From UBA5704 sp036380715 (GTDB taxonomy: Bacteria; Acidobacteriota; Thermoanaerobaculia; Multivoradales; UBA5704), in the NCBI GenBank assembly GCA_036380715.1, contig DASVEF010000157.1, positions 7,275 to 71,274 on the forward strand: a stretch of 64,000 nt of DNA, in the 5' to 3' direction. Positions within the stretch are counted from its first letter, which is position 1, and each line of letters starts with the position of its first letter. The notes under the pieces were generated by a model. It was given only the letters and a program-made list of their open reading frames with translations. It searched no databases and was not told where the DNA came from. The position numbers and the translations under genes were made by a program. Shown piece after piece: positions 54,201 to 62,779 of this stretch.

Positions 54201-57200
54201 GGCGAGCAGGGAGTAGCCGCTCGCCGCCGGGACGAGCGCCGCGGGCGAGCCGCCGGCCACCGGACCGGCGGTGGTCCGGACGGCCCGCTCGACCACCACG
54301 TCGTCGATGTAGAAGTACTCGCCCGTGTTGTTGAGCGCCGCCGTGGTCGAGAACGTGACCGCCTGTCCGTTGGTGAAGGTCGAGATCGTACAGGAGATCG
54401 CGGCGTAGGCGGCGTCGGTCTGGTCGTTTGCGACGCCGCCGGGGTTGCCGGAGCAGGCGGTGCCCGTCAGGCCGGTGCTGGTGAGGGTGCCCAGCGTGGT
54501 GCCGCCGACGCTGATCGTCAGGGGATCGCCGGAGTCGATGCCGGCCCGGCGGACGTTGAAGCGCAGAGTGGCCCGGTAGAAGCCGGACAGGTTGACGCTG
54601 CGCGAGGCGCTCTCGGTCTTCGAGAGCTGCACGCTGTAGTCCCCGAGGTCCACGACGCGCGTGTTGGAGCCGCTCCAGGAGTTGACCCAGGCCGTGGTGC
54701 CGTCGCTGCCGCTCGGATAGTCGGTGCCTGCCCCGCCGTCGAAGTTGTCGGCGTAGGTGGTGACGGTGTCGGTGCGGTAGGAGACGACGGTGCTCGTGCC
54801 CGCCACGTAGGTCGTGCCGGTGGGCACGGCGTCGCTCAAGGTGACGTTGTTCAGGGTGGCGGTGCCGGCGTTGCTCACCACCATCGTGTACTCGAGGACG
54901 TCGCCCGGGTCGACCAGGCCGGCGGCGCCGCCGTCGGTGACGATCGAGGAGCTCTTCGTGATCCCGATGGACGCCGCGGTGACGGTGACGTCCTCGTCGG
55001 CCTCCGGATCCTGGCCGGTCGGCGTGTCGGCATCCTGAGCCGTCGTGCCCGCGTCATCGACATAGGGGTCGCCGGCGTCCAGGCTGCCGTTCAGGCTCGA
55101 GTCGAAGCGGGCCCGGGCGGTGTTGTCGTAGGTCCCGGCCGCCGTGCCGGCGGGCACGTTCACCACGTAGGTGATGGTGACCGCCGTGCCCGCGGGCAGC
55201 GTCCACTGTCCCCAGGTGAGGCTGGTGGCGCCGGCCACCGGGTCCGCGGGAGTCGTGCTGGTGCGCACCACCCCGGCGTCCGCGGTGATCGAGAAGCTGG
55301 CCAGCGTCCAGCAGGTGCCCGGGCAGGAGGCCCCTTCCGGCATCAGGATGTCGCTGACCTCCACCCGCTGCGCGCTGACGGCGCCGGTGTTGCGCACCGT
55401 GACCACGTAGGTCGCCTGGCCGCCGGCCCGGGTGGTCGGCGTCGTGGTGTCCTTGTCGATTTCGAGCTTCGCCGGTTCGCGGAAGCCGAAGTCGAGAGTG
55501 AGGTCGGTGAGGCCGGTCAACGGGATGGTGATCGTCGTCTGCTCGTTGCAGGTGCCGCAGACCCCGGCGTCCTTCTCATAGGTCTGGGCGTAGCCGTTGA
55601 GCGCGGTCGCCGGGGTGAGATCGATCAGGTACTGCGCGGCCGCCAGGTTGCCGAAGGTGTACAGACCGTCGGCGTCGGTGGTCACGAAGGACACGAACGA
55701 GTAGCCGCCGGTGCTGCCGAGCGGCCGGCTGTACAGGACGACCGTGACTCCCGAAATGCCGGGCTCTCCGGAATCCTGGATGCCGTCCGCGTCGGTGTCG
55801 TGCCACACGCGGTCGCCGAGCACGTTGGGCGGGCGCACGCCGAAGTCCGCGAAGATGATGTCCTGGGCCGCCGCCAGGTTGGCGCCGTACTGGCCGTCCA
55901 GCGTGGAGTCCGGGTCGGCCGTGAAGTTGGTGCTCGGCAGATCGGTGTCCATGCTGTCGACCCGCACCACGTACCGGCCGGGGGTCAGGCCGGTGAACTG
56001 GTAGGAGCCGGCGTTGCCGTTCACGGTGGACGTCACCTGGGTGGCGACCAGCGTGTCGCCGGCCGAGAAGACCCCGTTGGCGTCGTTGTCGCGGTAGAGC
56101 TGCACTGTGACGTTGTTGATCCCCGGCTCATTGGTCGACTGACCGCCGTCGCCGTTGTCATCGCGGAAGACCCGGTCGCCGATCGTGGCGCCGGGACCGA
56201 AGCCGAAGTCGGCGGCCTCGTACTGCTGGTTGGCCCCGAGATTGACAGCGTGCGGGTCGGTGCCGCCCGACAGGACGTAGCGGTTGCCGTAGGCGTCGGA
56301 CGGGATCTGCGCGTCGGTCTGGTCGACGTCGACCAGGTAGCGGCGGACCGGCAGGTTGTAGAAGTGGTAGAGGCCGGAGGAGTCGGTGACGGTGGTGCCG
56401 ACGACGGCATCGCCGGCGTCGATCACGCCGTTGGCGTTGCCGTCTTCGTAGAGAGTGAGGGCGATGTTGAGCAGGCCGGCCTCGCCCGGATCCTGCAGGC
56501 CATTACCGTTGGCGTCCCTCCACACGAAGTCGCCGATCGAGCCGAAGCCGGTCGGCCGGTAGCCGAAGTCGGCGGTGAGCACCGCCGTGCTGCCGTTCGT
56601 CGTCACCCGCGCCCTGCCGTCGCAGGCCGTGCAGACGCCGGCCTGGTCGGGGTCCTGGGTCTGCGACAGGCTGGTGTAGGCGCCGGTGAAGTCGGGATCG
56701 CCCTGGTCGACCTGCACGATCCAGGTCCCCGCGGGCAGGGAGCTGAACAGGTAGTTGCCGCTGGCATCGGTCGAGGTGACCGCGCGCACCACGTCCACGT
56801 CGTCGGCGTTGCCGCAGATCGTGTCGGTGCCGCAGTCGCGCACGCCGTCGCCGTTGATGTCCCGGATCAGCGTGAGGGTGACGTTGGCGATCCCCTCCTC
56901 GCCCGAATCCTGGGTGCCGTCGCCGTCCCAGTCGGCGTAGAGGGTGTCGCCGATCGATGAGTTGCCCGTCCGGCGGTAGCCGAAGTCGTAGGCCCCGTAG
57001 ACGTTGCCGCCCGAGATGGAGACGGCCGCCTTGGTGTTGTCGCAGGTGGTGCAGGGGGTTCCGGCCTGGTCGGGGTCGCCGGTCTGCTGCCAGGCCTGCG
57101 GCGCGGCGAGCGCCGGCAGCGAGGTCGTCACCACCACCACCGACCAGTTGCCGTTCGCCACGTTGACGAAGCGGTAGCGGCCCGAGGCGTCGGTGGTCAC

Positions 57201-60200
57201 CCGCGGGCAGGTGGAGCCCACCACGCACACGCCGTCGCGCAGGTCGACGGTGACGCCGGAGAGCGCGGGCTCGCCCGGGTCCTGCACGCCGTCGCCGTCG
57301 TAGTCCTCCCACAGGGTGCCGAAGACGACGTTGCCGATGCTGTAGCCGAAGTTGTTGTTGGTGAAGTCGTCGTCCGCCGGGTTGCCGTTGGACAGGGTGA
57401 GGGCCAGCCCAGCGGTGTTCCGGTGGTCGCAGGTGGTGCAGGGGACGGCGGGCTGGTCGGGGTCGCCGGTCTGCGTCGCTCCGGACCCGGGCAGGGTGGT
57501 CGTCCGCACCTGCACCCGGTAGGAGCCGGTGGCCAGGCCGGTGAAGCGGTAGAAGCCGGTGGCGTCCGTGACGGTGGTCGGGCAATTCGACCCTGCAGTG
57601 CAGGTTCCGTTGAGCAGCTCGACCGTGACGAACGGGATGCCGGCCTCTCCGGCGTCCTTGACGCCGTTCGGGGTCGTGCCGAGTTCGGCCCAGACATAGC
57701 CGGAGATTGAGCCGCGCGGATCCACCTGATGGGTGGCCGTGGCGGTGGCGTCGTTGACCGCGCCGCCGTCGAAGAAGACGGCGTTGGTCACCGCTTCGGT
57801 GTTGATGTGGCTGACCACGTCGGACTCGCCGTCGCCGTTCGTGTCCTGCTCGGCGGCCAGGAAGCGGACCGTCACCGTCTTCGTCTGCTGGGCGCGCAGC
57901 GGGCCCAGGTCCCAGGCCAGCGTGCCGATGCGGTTGGGGGCGGTCCCGGCGACCGTCGAGCTCGACGGCGTCAGGGTCGCGTCGAGGAACTGCAGCACGT
58001 CGGCGTCGTAGGTGTCGGTCATCGGCACCGAGCGCATGTCGTCGCTCGGCGCGCCGCAGAGCTCGGTGGTGGTGGCCCGCAGGCCGGCGGCGTCGAGGAA
58101 CAGGACGACGTTGTCGGAGCCGCCGGTGTGCTTGAAGGTGAACGACACCCGGGCGCCGGCCACCTCCGCGAAGCTCGTCAGGATGGAGGTGACGTTCAGG
58201 GTGAAGGTCTTGACGTTGGCGGCGCCCACCGCGGTGTTCAGGCTGGCGGTGGAGATCGTGCCGGACAGCGTCTGGCCGCCGACCACATCCGTAACCGTCC
58301 AGTCGAGGTCGTCGTTGATCAGGTTGTTGCCGACATAGAGGGGGATCAACAGCTCGACCGTGCTGAGGGTGCCGCCGGGGTTGCCGATGCCGAACGTCTG
58401 GAGGCTGAGGTCGTCGCCGCTGCCCGACTCGCCGCCGCGGGCGTAGAGCCCGTCCGGCCCCTGCGCGCCGGCGGCGTTGCCGGGGTCGGTGAACGACGAG
58501 GTGCCGAGCGCCTGCTCGGCCCAGGCGGTGTAGGTGCAGGCCGCGTTGGCCGGGCGCACGTTGGTGGCGCTCAGCGTATAGGTGACCACCTGCCCCTCGG
58601 TCGAGGTGGCCGACGACGTGCGCGTCTTGGCGATCACCAGCGAGGGACCGAATCCGTAATCGGCGGTGGCGAAGGTCTGCCCCGCCGCGAGGCCGGTGAC
58701 GGCGATCACGTCGCTGGGGAGCGACGGGACCGGCGTCGTCAGGCGGAACCCGGTCGGGACATCGGAGTCGTTCTTGTCGCCCCCCACCAGGTAGTTGCCG
58801 GCGGCCAGACTGGCGAAGCAGTAATTGCCGCTGCCGCCGCAGCCGCTGCCGGCGGCGCCACTGGTAGTGGTGGCGACGGCCAGGTCGTCGGCATCCAGCG
58901 CGCCGTCGCCGTCGCGGTCCCAATAGAGCGTCAGGCGGATGTTGCCGAGCACCGTCTCGCCGGCGTTCTGCACGCCGTTGTTCGCATTGGCCGCGGTGCC
59001 GGCGCCGTCGTCGCGGAACACCGTGTCGCCGATGCGGGCCGTGCCGAGCACCGGGATCGCGGCGCTGGCCTCGAGGTAGGGCGGCGAGTCGCCGAAGCTC
59101 GCCGTCGCCGTGTTGAGGATCACCGGGTCGCCGCTGTACGGGTTGTTCACCGTGACGCCGAAACCGACCGTCCCCGAGGCGCCGGCCGGGAGGGGCGCCT
59201 GGAGCCGCCACATCAGATGGGTGACCAGCGATGCGGCCGGCTCGGTGCTCGTCCAGGTGAGGCCGTTGTCGATCGAGTAGAGGACCGAGACGCCGCAGCA
59301 GGCGAACGAGGCCGTGGCGGTGCCCGCCACATACCGGGTGCCGGTCGGGATCTTGTCGCGGATCACCAGCGGCACGCCGAGGTCGGGGGCACCGATCGGT
59401 ACGCTCTCGTTGTTCGCCAGGGTCATCGAATAATTGAGCGTCTCGCCGGCCGAGGCCCGGCCGTCCAGCGGCGAGGTGTCGGCGACCGCCTTGGTCAGGG
59501 TGGAGCTCGGCTCGACGCTCACCAGCGAGCCGACGTCGGTCCCGTAGTCGCCGGCGAACTTCTCGTTGTCGAAACCCGAGGCGGCCTCCTGATAGGGGGT
59601 CAGCGGGACGGCGCAGGCACCGTCCAGGCACAGGAAGGTGTAGTACACGACGCCGGTGATGTTGGTGTTGTTCGGCGGCAGGTCCGTGAAATAGAGCTGA
59701 TCGACGAAATCGAGGTACTGCGTGCCGCCGCTGGAGAGATTCATCTGGAGCTGCCCGGAAGTCTTGACCAGCCGGAAGCAGGCCGGGTTCCATCCGGGAT
59801 CGCCGATCGGCTGCAGGAACGCGTTGTAGTCCGGCGCGCCGTCGCCGTCGTTGTCGAACCCGAAGTTGACGTTCCCCAGCCGGTAGTTGATGCCGTTGGT
59901 GACCACCGTCTGGCCGGGGAAGCAGGTGGACGGCTCGTTGAACCAGGCGCCGCCGTTGGGAAAGATCTTGTTGGCGACCGCCGAGATCTCGTTGCGCATC
60001 GTGACGCGCCAGGTGGCGTCGGCCGCCGCTCCCTGGGCGCTGGTCCCCCAGACGTCGAACGGCAGCCAGAGGTCGTCGTTGGGGTCGTTGCCGGCGCACC
60101 ACACCGGCGAGCCGCAGGTATCCGGGTTGGAGCGCCGCGGGTAGGTGAAGCTCCAGTACTGCCAGGAGCATTCGCCGACGTCGAGAGTCCCGATGTAGCG

Positions 60201-60578
60201 GGTGGCGTCCACCAGGTCGCCGAGATGGGCCAGGCTGTAGGTGCCGGTGTTGGCCAGGCAGGAGCTGGTGAGCGCCACGTCGTTGGCCGCCGCGGCGCTG
60301 TCGCGCACCGGATAGACCCCCGGCGTATGGCCGGTGAAGCTGCCGATGGATCCCACGACGTCGGTCAGCGGAGCGTCGCCAAAGTTGCAGAAGCCGGCGC
60401 CGACCGTCGCGACCTGCGGCGCGTAGGTCGAGGGCGAGCAGACGTTCGAGTCGACGATGACGTTGTAGGGCGCGTTGAGACGGATGCTCAGCGAGCCGGC
60501 GCCGAAGGCCGGCTGCGCGGCCCCCCAGAGCAGGAAGCAAACCGATGAAAGAAAACAGAAACGCTTTTGATGTAACAT
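51201..60578 (-). CDS. Giant secreted protein: SdrD_B-like repeats, DUF11-like domains and a C-terminal C25 (gingipain-type) protease domain
   Basis: A 3125-residue secreted protein with a signal peptide (MLHQKRFCFLSSVCFLLWGA...). Order seen: an N-terminal domain (to about 350); a DUF11-like segment (TLTKAVADTSPLDGRASAGE, about 356); and one SdrD_B-like repeat (IGDTVFRDDG, about 516). Six more SdrD_B-like repeats lie at about 958-1660 (e.g. IGDTLYADWDGDGTQDSGEE, IGDFVWRDANGNGLQDPGE). Two DUF11-like domains (about 1703 and 1868) and an eighth SdrD_B repeat (about 2180) follow. An FN3-like part (LSSFLAETGPDGGLLFTW, about 2309) leads to a peptidase C25 domain (about 2775-3125). That domain has the likely dyad His2993 (QYFGHSSYN) and Cys3027 (QWGCWNTYY), spaced as in gingipains. 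DxDxDG loops suggest calcium binding. ATG 60578 gives the signal peptide. No cell-wall or type IX sorting tail is seen. Confidence 0.9.
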   Translation of the reverse strand: MLHQKRFCFLSSVCFLLWGAAQPAFGAGSLSIRLNAPYNVIVDSNVCSPSTYAPQVATVGAGFCNFGDAPLTDVVGSIGSFTGHTPGVYPVRDSAAAANDVALTSSCLANTGTYSLAHLGDLVDATRYIGTLDVGECSWQYWSFTYPRRSNPDTCGSPVWCAGNDPNDDLWLPFDVWGTSAQGAAADATWRVTMRNEISAVANKIFPNGGAWFNEPSTCFPGQTVVTNGINYRLGNVNFGFDNDGDGAPDYNAFLQPIGDPGWNPACFRLVKTSGQLQMNLSSGGTQYLDFVDQLYFTDLPPNNTNITGVVYYTFLCLDGACAVPLTPYQEAASGFDNEKFAGDYGTDVGSLVSVEPSSTLTKAVADTSPLDGRASAGETLNYSMTLANNESVPIGAPDLGVPLVIRDKIPTGTRYVAGTATASFACCGVSVLYSIDNGLTWTSTEPAASLVTHLMWRLQAPLPAGASGTVGFGVTVNNPYSGDPVILNTATASFGDSPPYLEASAAIPVLGTARIGDTVFRDDGAGTAANANNGVQNAGETVLGNIRLTLYWDRDGDGALDADDLAVATTTSGAAGSGCGGSGNYCFASLAAGNYLVGGDKNDSDVPTGFRLTTPVPSLPSDVIAVTGLAAGQTFATADYGFGPSLVIAKTRTSSATSTEGQVVTYTLSATNVRPANAACTYTAWAEQALGTSSFTDPGNAAGAQGPDGLYARGGESGSGDDLSLQTFGIGNPGGTLSTVELLIPLYVGNNLINDDLDWTVTDVVGGQTLSGTISTASLNTAVGAANVKTFTLNVTSILTSFAEVAGARVSFTFKHTGGSDNVVLFLDAAGLRATTTELCGAPSDDMRSVPMTDTYDADVLQFLDATLTPSSSTVAGTAPNRIGTLAWDLGPLRAQQTKTVTVRFLAAEQDTNGDGESDVVSHINTEAVTNAVFFDGGAVNDATATATHQVDPRGSISGYVWAELGTTPNGVKDAGEAGIPFVTVELLNGTCTAGSNCPTTVTDATGFYRFTGLATGSYRVQVRTTTLPGSGATQTGDPDQPAVPCTTCDHRNTAGLALTLSNGNPADDDFTNNNFGYSIGNVVFGTLWEDYDGDGVQDPGEPALSGVTVDLRDGVCVVGSTCPRVTTDASGRYRFVNVANGNWSVVVVTTSLPALAAPQAWQQTGDPDQAGTPCTTCDNTKAAVSISGGNVYGAYDFGYRRTGNSSIGDTLYADWDGDGTQDSGEEGIANVTLTLIRDINGDGVRDCGTDTICGNADDVDVVRAVTSTDASGNYLFSSLPAGTWIVQVDQGDPDFTGAYTSLSQTQDPDQAGVCTACDGRARVTTNGSTAVLTADFGYRPTGFGSIGDFVWRDANGNGLQDPGEAGLLNIALTLYEDGNANGVIDAGDAVVGTTVTDSSGLYHFYNLPVRRYLVDVDQTDAQIPSDAYGNRYVLSGGTDPHAVNLGANQQYEAADFGFGPGATIGDRVFRDDNGDGGQSTNEPGINNVTVQLYRDNDANGVFSAGDTLVATQVTSTVNGNAGSYQFTGLTPGRYVVRVDSMDTDLPSTNFTADPDSTLDGQYGANLAAAQDIIFADFGVRPPNVLGDRVWHDTDADGIQDSGEPGISGVTVVLYSRPLGSTGGYSFVSFVTTDADGLYTFGNLAAAQYLIDLTPATALNGYAQTYEKDAGVCGTCNEQTTITIPLTGLTDLTLDFGFREPAKLEIDKDTTTPTTRAGGQATYVVTVRNTGAVSAQRVEVSDILMPEGASCPGTCWTLASFSITADAGVVRTSTTPADPVAGATSLTWGQWTLPAGTAVTITYVVNVPAGTAAGTYDNTARARFDSSLNGSLDAGDPYVDDAGTTAQDADTPTGQDPEADEDVTVTAASIGITKSSSIVTDGGAAGLVDPGDVLEYTMVVSNAGTATLNNVTLSDAVPTGTTYVAGTSTVVSYRTDTVTTYADNFDGGAGTDYPSGSDGTTAWVNSWSGSNTRVVDLGDYSVQLSKTESASRSVNLSGFYRATLRFNVRRAGIDSGDPLTISVGGTTLGTLTSTGLTGTACSGNPGGVANDQTDAAYAAISCTISTFTNGQAVTFSTTAALNNTGEYFYIDDVVVERAVRTTAGPVAGGSPAALVPAASGYSLLAGESMTVRFRVSADNPLPVGISQISNTAYAASTETPTPVSASANNGIANAPTGSITGTVWDDSSGASANGVIDGGEPRLDNVRVELWSDPNGDGDPADGARLTSVLTNASGVYVFSAVAAGNYVVVVATSTLPVSYAQTGDPDEAGVCATCNSRTAAVATGSNAITGLNFGYRYDPTPLPVTLSSFLAETGPDGGLLFTWTTDTETDNAGFFLFGLIDEQWQPLHEELIPSQAVNSVAPRTYHFEAAPAAAEAFLLVDVDTKGREHVHGPFPLGEWDVSQPAAMQSIPWASIRREHQAKLDRRQGSWKKRDIPSVRLVVAGDGLYRVTFEDLKAAGIDMGKVPLTQVALFDRNGAVPIFVDGSGTFGPGEAIEFYGKAASSLYSDRNHYTLRVDPGAALRSTADNTPASQLRNPVTVYQETARVELQRAYNPGAPGADPWYDQDLMAIFSPASFSLSIPVTDPVIDPSGSAGPAELGIDLWGITDWPDKSPDHHVIASLNGTELADVRFNGSQTYAVSVEIPADLLRAGANQVDLRLPLDLGVAWDIIGLNAYQITYPRRLLARDGRLSFRGEAAQAFTVGNLPGGDVTVYRLRGSRMERLARPAVTGSGGSFAVTFAGADEAADYVVATAARKLKPEILAAPPREDIFTGSAEYLVISHPDFAAGVEPLVEHRESQGLTAQVVDVDQIYENLSNGMVDPEAIRQYVAHAVREKGTRYVVLVGGDTYDYKNDLGVGSLSFIPSLYVPAGGLTFVPADPLFGDVDGDAVPDVPVGRLPVRTSQELAAVIAKTLAYEAKSYPRTFLAAADREDSVERISFSQISHQMLQGLGAGWSVEHVDMDALGVPVARAQVVDALNQGVAFTQYFGHSSYNVWSFSILFASPHAVQLQNAGRPSVVAQWGCWNTYYVHPTVNTLGHALMLSGNQGAAAVLGATALTNSRSDIELGQRYLPRVVQPGVTLGDALVAAKQDLARQHPEMRDVLVGWTILGDPALVVEPVQP

Positions 60579-60584
60579 GATACA
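60571..60584. promoter_or_regulatory. 14-bp near-perfect palindrome over the giant-gene start
   Basis: TGTAACATGATACA is a palindrome with two mismatched bases at symmetric positions. It contains the start codon of the giant gene (ATG read on the minus strand, 60578-60576). It could be an operator or a chance sequence in the AT-rich start region. No convincing -35/-10 pair was found in the 122-bp gap to the lasso cyclase gene on either strand. Confidence 0.25.
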
Positions 60585-60700
60585 TCTTCTCCCGGACAAC
60601 TCACACGTCTCCGCTCGGCTCGACGCGAGGCTCAGATCAGGTAGTGGCGGATTCCCTAGAGTAGCATTGTCCGCCGAATTCTTCCATTCTGCATCTGGCA

Positions 60701-62548
60701 ATGAGCACCCTTTTCGCAGAGATTCGCCTGGACGGAGCCCCGGCCGGCGATCTTTCTCCGCTCTTCCTGGCCTCCGCCGAGCCGCCGGGCGACGGCGACA
60801 CGGTGCGCTCCTGGGGGTGGGCGGCGCTCGGTTGCCGGGCGTTCTGGTCGACCCCCGAAGAGACCGGAGAGCGCCAGCCCCTCGTCGATCCGGCGGGCCG
60901 CTCCGCGCTGTTGTTCGACGGCCGCCTCGACAACCGTGAGGAGCTGGTCCACGACCTCGGCCTCACCGGGGAGGAGGCCGCGCGAACCAGCGATGCCGCG
61001 CTGGTCTTGCGCTTTCTGGCCGGCGGACGCTGGGACGCCTTGGAGCGTTTCATCGGTCCCTGGGCGCTGCTCCTCCTCGATCTCCGGGAACGCGCGGCTC
61101 ACCTGGCGCGCGACCCGACCGGCGAGCGCATGCTCTGCTGGCACGCCGCCTCCGCCCGGCTTCTGGTCGCCAGCGAGCCGGCAGCCCTCCTCGCCGATCC
61201 GGACGTGCCGCGGGACCCCGACGAGGCGACGCTCGCGGCCTTCTTCGCCGCCGGTCAGCCGGCCCCTGAAGCCACCTTCTTCCGCGCCATCCGGCAGGTC
61301 CCGGCCGGCTGCCGGGTGGCGCTCTCCGCCGGCGAGGAGAGGCGCCACGTCTTCTGGCGGCCCGACCTCCGCCTGCTGCGCCCGCGCAGCGAGGCGGAGT
61401 CGGTCGAGCGTTTTCGCGCGCTGCTCGGCACCGCGGTCGGCGCGCAGCTCCGCGCGCCGGGCCCGGCCGCCGTGCTGATGAGCGGGGGTCTCGACTCGAC
61501 CTCGGTCGCGGCGCACGCGGCGCGGGAGCAGGCGCGGCGCGGGCGGCCGGCGGTCCGCGCGGTCTCCTGGCGATTTCAGGAGCTGGCGGCGGCCGACGAG
61601 AGCGCGTTCGCGCAGGCGATGATGAAGGCGGCCGATCTCGAGCCGGTCTGGATCGACGGGGACGGCTGCTGGCCATTGCGCGGCCTCGACGAGAGCACGA
61701 CCGATCGCAGCCTGCCGTTCGACAATCCGTACCGGCGGCTCCACGCCGCGGCGTTCTCGGCGGCGGCGGCAGGGGGCTCGCGGGCGCTGCTCACCGGCCA
61801 CTCCTCGGACGAGATGTACCACGGCGTGGACGCCTGGTGGCTGCGCGACGCGCTGGCCCGCGGAGCCTGGGCCGCGGCGGCCGAAGGGGTGCGGGACGAG
61901 CTCCGCTACCGCTCGCGGCCGGACGTCTGGACCCCGGGATGGCGGCGCCCGCTCGCCGTCCTCCTCCTCGGCGCCGCGGGCGAACGGCTCCGGCCGCGGC
62001 CTCCGGCCTGGCTGACCCCGTCCGCCCGGGAGGCTCTCCGGCGGCACCCGGAGCCGCTCCCGGTGTGGCCTTCTGCACGCCGGCCGGCGCAGGCGGCGGG
62101 CCTCCTCGCGCCGTTCGCCCTGATGGGCATCGCGGCCGAGATGCGGCGCGCCCGCCAGCACGGCATCGAGCTGCGCCTCCCGTTCCGCGACCGGCGGCTG
62201 ATCGAGCTCGCCCTCCGCCTGCCGGCCGACCATCTGGCGCGGCCCGGGTGGCGCAAGCGCCTCGTGTGGCTCGCCGCCGAGGGCCGGCTGCCGGATGCCG
62301 TGCGCCTGCGGCGGCAGATGTCCGACCTGGGACCGCTGTTCGCCCGCGGGATCGGAGAGCGCGAGCGGGAGGTCGTGCGCCGGCTGCTCTTCGGACCGGG
62401 GCCGCAGCTCTGGCGCCGGTGGGTCGATCCCGCCGCGCTCGAAGGCTTTCTCGGCACGGCCGGCGCCGGAGCGCCGGGGCTGCCGACCCTGATCTTCTGG
62501 CGCTGCCTCGCGGCGGAGCTTTGGGCACGGGCCTGGCATGGAACCTGA
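60701..62548 (+). CDS. Lasso cyclase (asparagine synthase-like)
   Basis: A 615-residue homologue of asparagine synthetase. The second residue is Ser (MSTLFAEIRL), so the catalytic Cys2 of the glutaminase is missing, as in lasso-peptide cyclases (McjC/LarC type). The AMP-forming half is intact: ATP PP-loop LMSGGLDSTSVAA (SGGLDST at about 261-267), LLTGHSSDEMYHGVDAWW and the late QHGIELRLPFRDRRLIEL motif. It would adenylate the Asp/Glu side chain of the core and close the macrolactam ring. The next gene downstream is a peptide with a lasso leader, 30 bp away. The N-terminal domain is kept in length but not in catalytic residues. Confidence 0.85.
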   Translation: MSTLFAEIRLDGAPAGDLSPLFLASAEPPGDGDTVRSWGWAALGCRAFWSTPEETGERQPLVDPAGRSALLFDGRLDNREELVHDLGLTGEEAARTSDAALVLRFLAGGRWDALERFIGPWALLLLDLRERAAHLARDPTGERMLCWHAASARLLVASEPAALLADPDVPRDPDEATLAAFFAAGQPAPEATFFRAIRQVPAGCRVALSAGEERRHVFWRPDLRLLRPRSEAESVERFRALLGTAVGAQLRAPGPAAVLMSGGLDSTSVAAHAAREQARRGRPAVRAVSWRFQELAAADESAFAQAMMKAADLEPVWIDGDGCWPLRGLDESTTDRSLPFDNPYRRLHAAAFSAAAAGGSRALLTGHSSDEMYHGVDAWWLRDALARGAWAAAAEGVRDELRYRSRPDVWTPGWRRPLAVLLLGAAGERLRPRPPAWLTPSAREALRRHPEPLPVWPSARRPAQAAGLLAPFALMGIAAEMRRARQHGIELRLPFRDRRLIELALRLPADHLARPGWRKRLVWLAAEGRLPDAVRLRRQMSDLGPLFARGIGEREREVVRRLLFGPGPQLWRRWVDPAALEGFLGTAGAGAPGLPTLIFWRCLAAELWARAWHGT

Positions 62549-62578
62549 AACCTCGTGTTATACTTGAATGATTCGACC

Positions 62579-62779
62579 ATGGCCAATGCGCAATCAGTTT
62601 CCGCTGAGACGTCAAAGCCACGACGTCCCTACATCAGCCCACGTCTATCGGAGCTGGGCGACCTGCGCAGTCTCACGCTCGGCGGATCGCCGGGCGCCAA
62701 CGACTCGGGTCTCGGAGACCCGCGCCGCCCGTTGGTGATCGGCCAAGTGCCCTTCCCGTCTTCCGACCGCGATACATGA
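62579..62779 (+). CDS. Lasso peptide precursor
   Basis: A 66-residue precursor. The leader has the lasso recognition pattern YxxPxLxxxG with Tyr18, Pro21, Leu23 and Gly27 (PYISPRLSELGDLRSLT), then the critical penultimate Thr33. The predicted core starts at Gly35 (GGSPGANDSGLGDPRRP...). Asp42 is at core position 8, giving an 8-residue Gly1-Asp8 ring without cysteines (class II). The tail is long, about 24 residues, and ends PSSDRDT. ATG at 62579 is preferred; an in-frame GTG at 62555 and TTG at 62564 lie upstream. The stop overlaps the kinase start (ATGA). Confidence 0.85.
   Translation: MANAQSVSAETSKPRRPYISPRLSELGDLRSLTLGGSPGANDSGLGDPRRPLVIGQVPFPSSDRDT

Noticed and set aside
51177..60548. 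Very long open frames on the plus strand antisense to the giant gene
   Set aside because: They arise from high GC with biased third positions; they lack RBS and domain similarity, while the minus frame has a signal peptide, repeated domains and a protease.
51201..60578. Type IX secretion substrate (as gingipains)
   Set aside because: The protein ends with the protease domain itself; no C-terminal sorting domain follows.
60701..62548. Asparagine synthetase for amino-acid metabolism
   Set aside because: The glutaminase nucleophile Cys2 is missing and the next gene is a lasso precursor.
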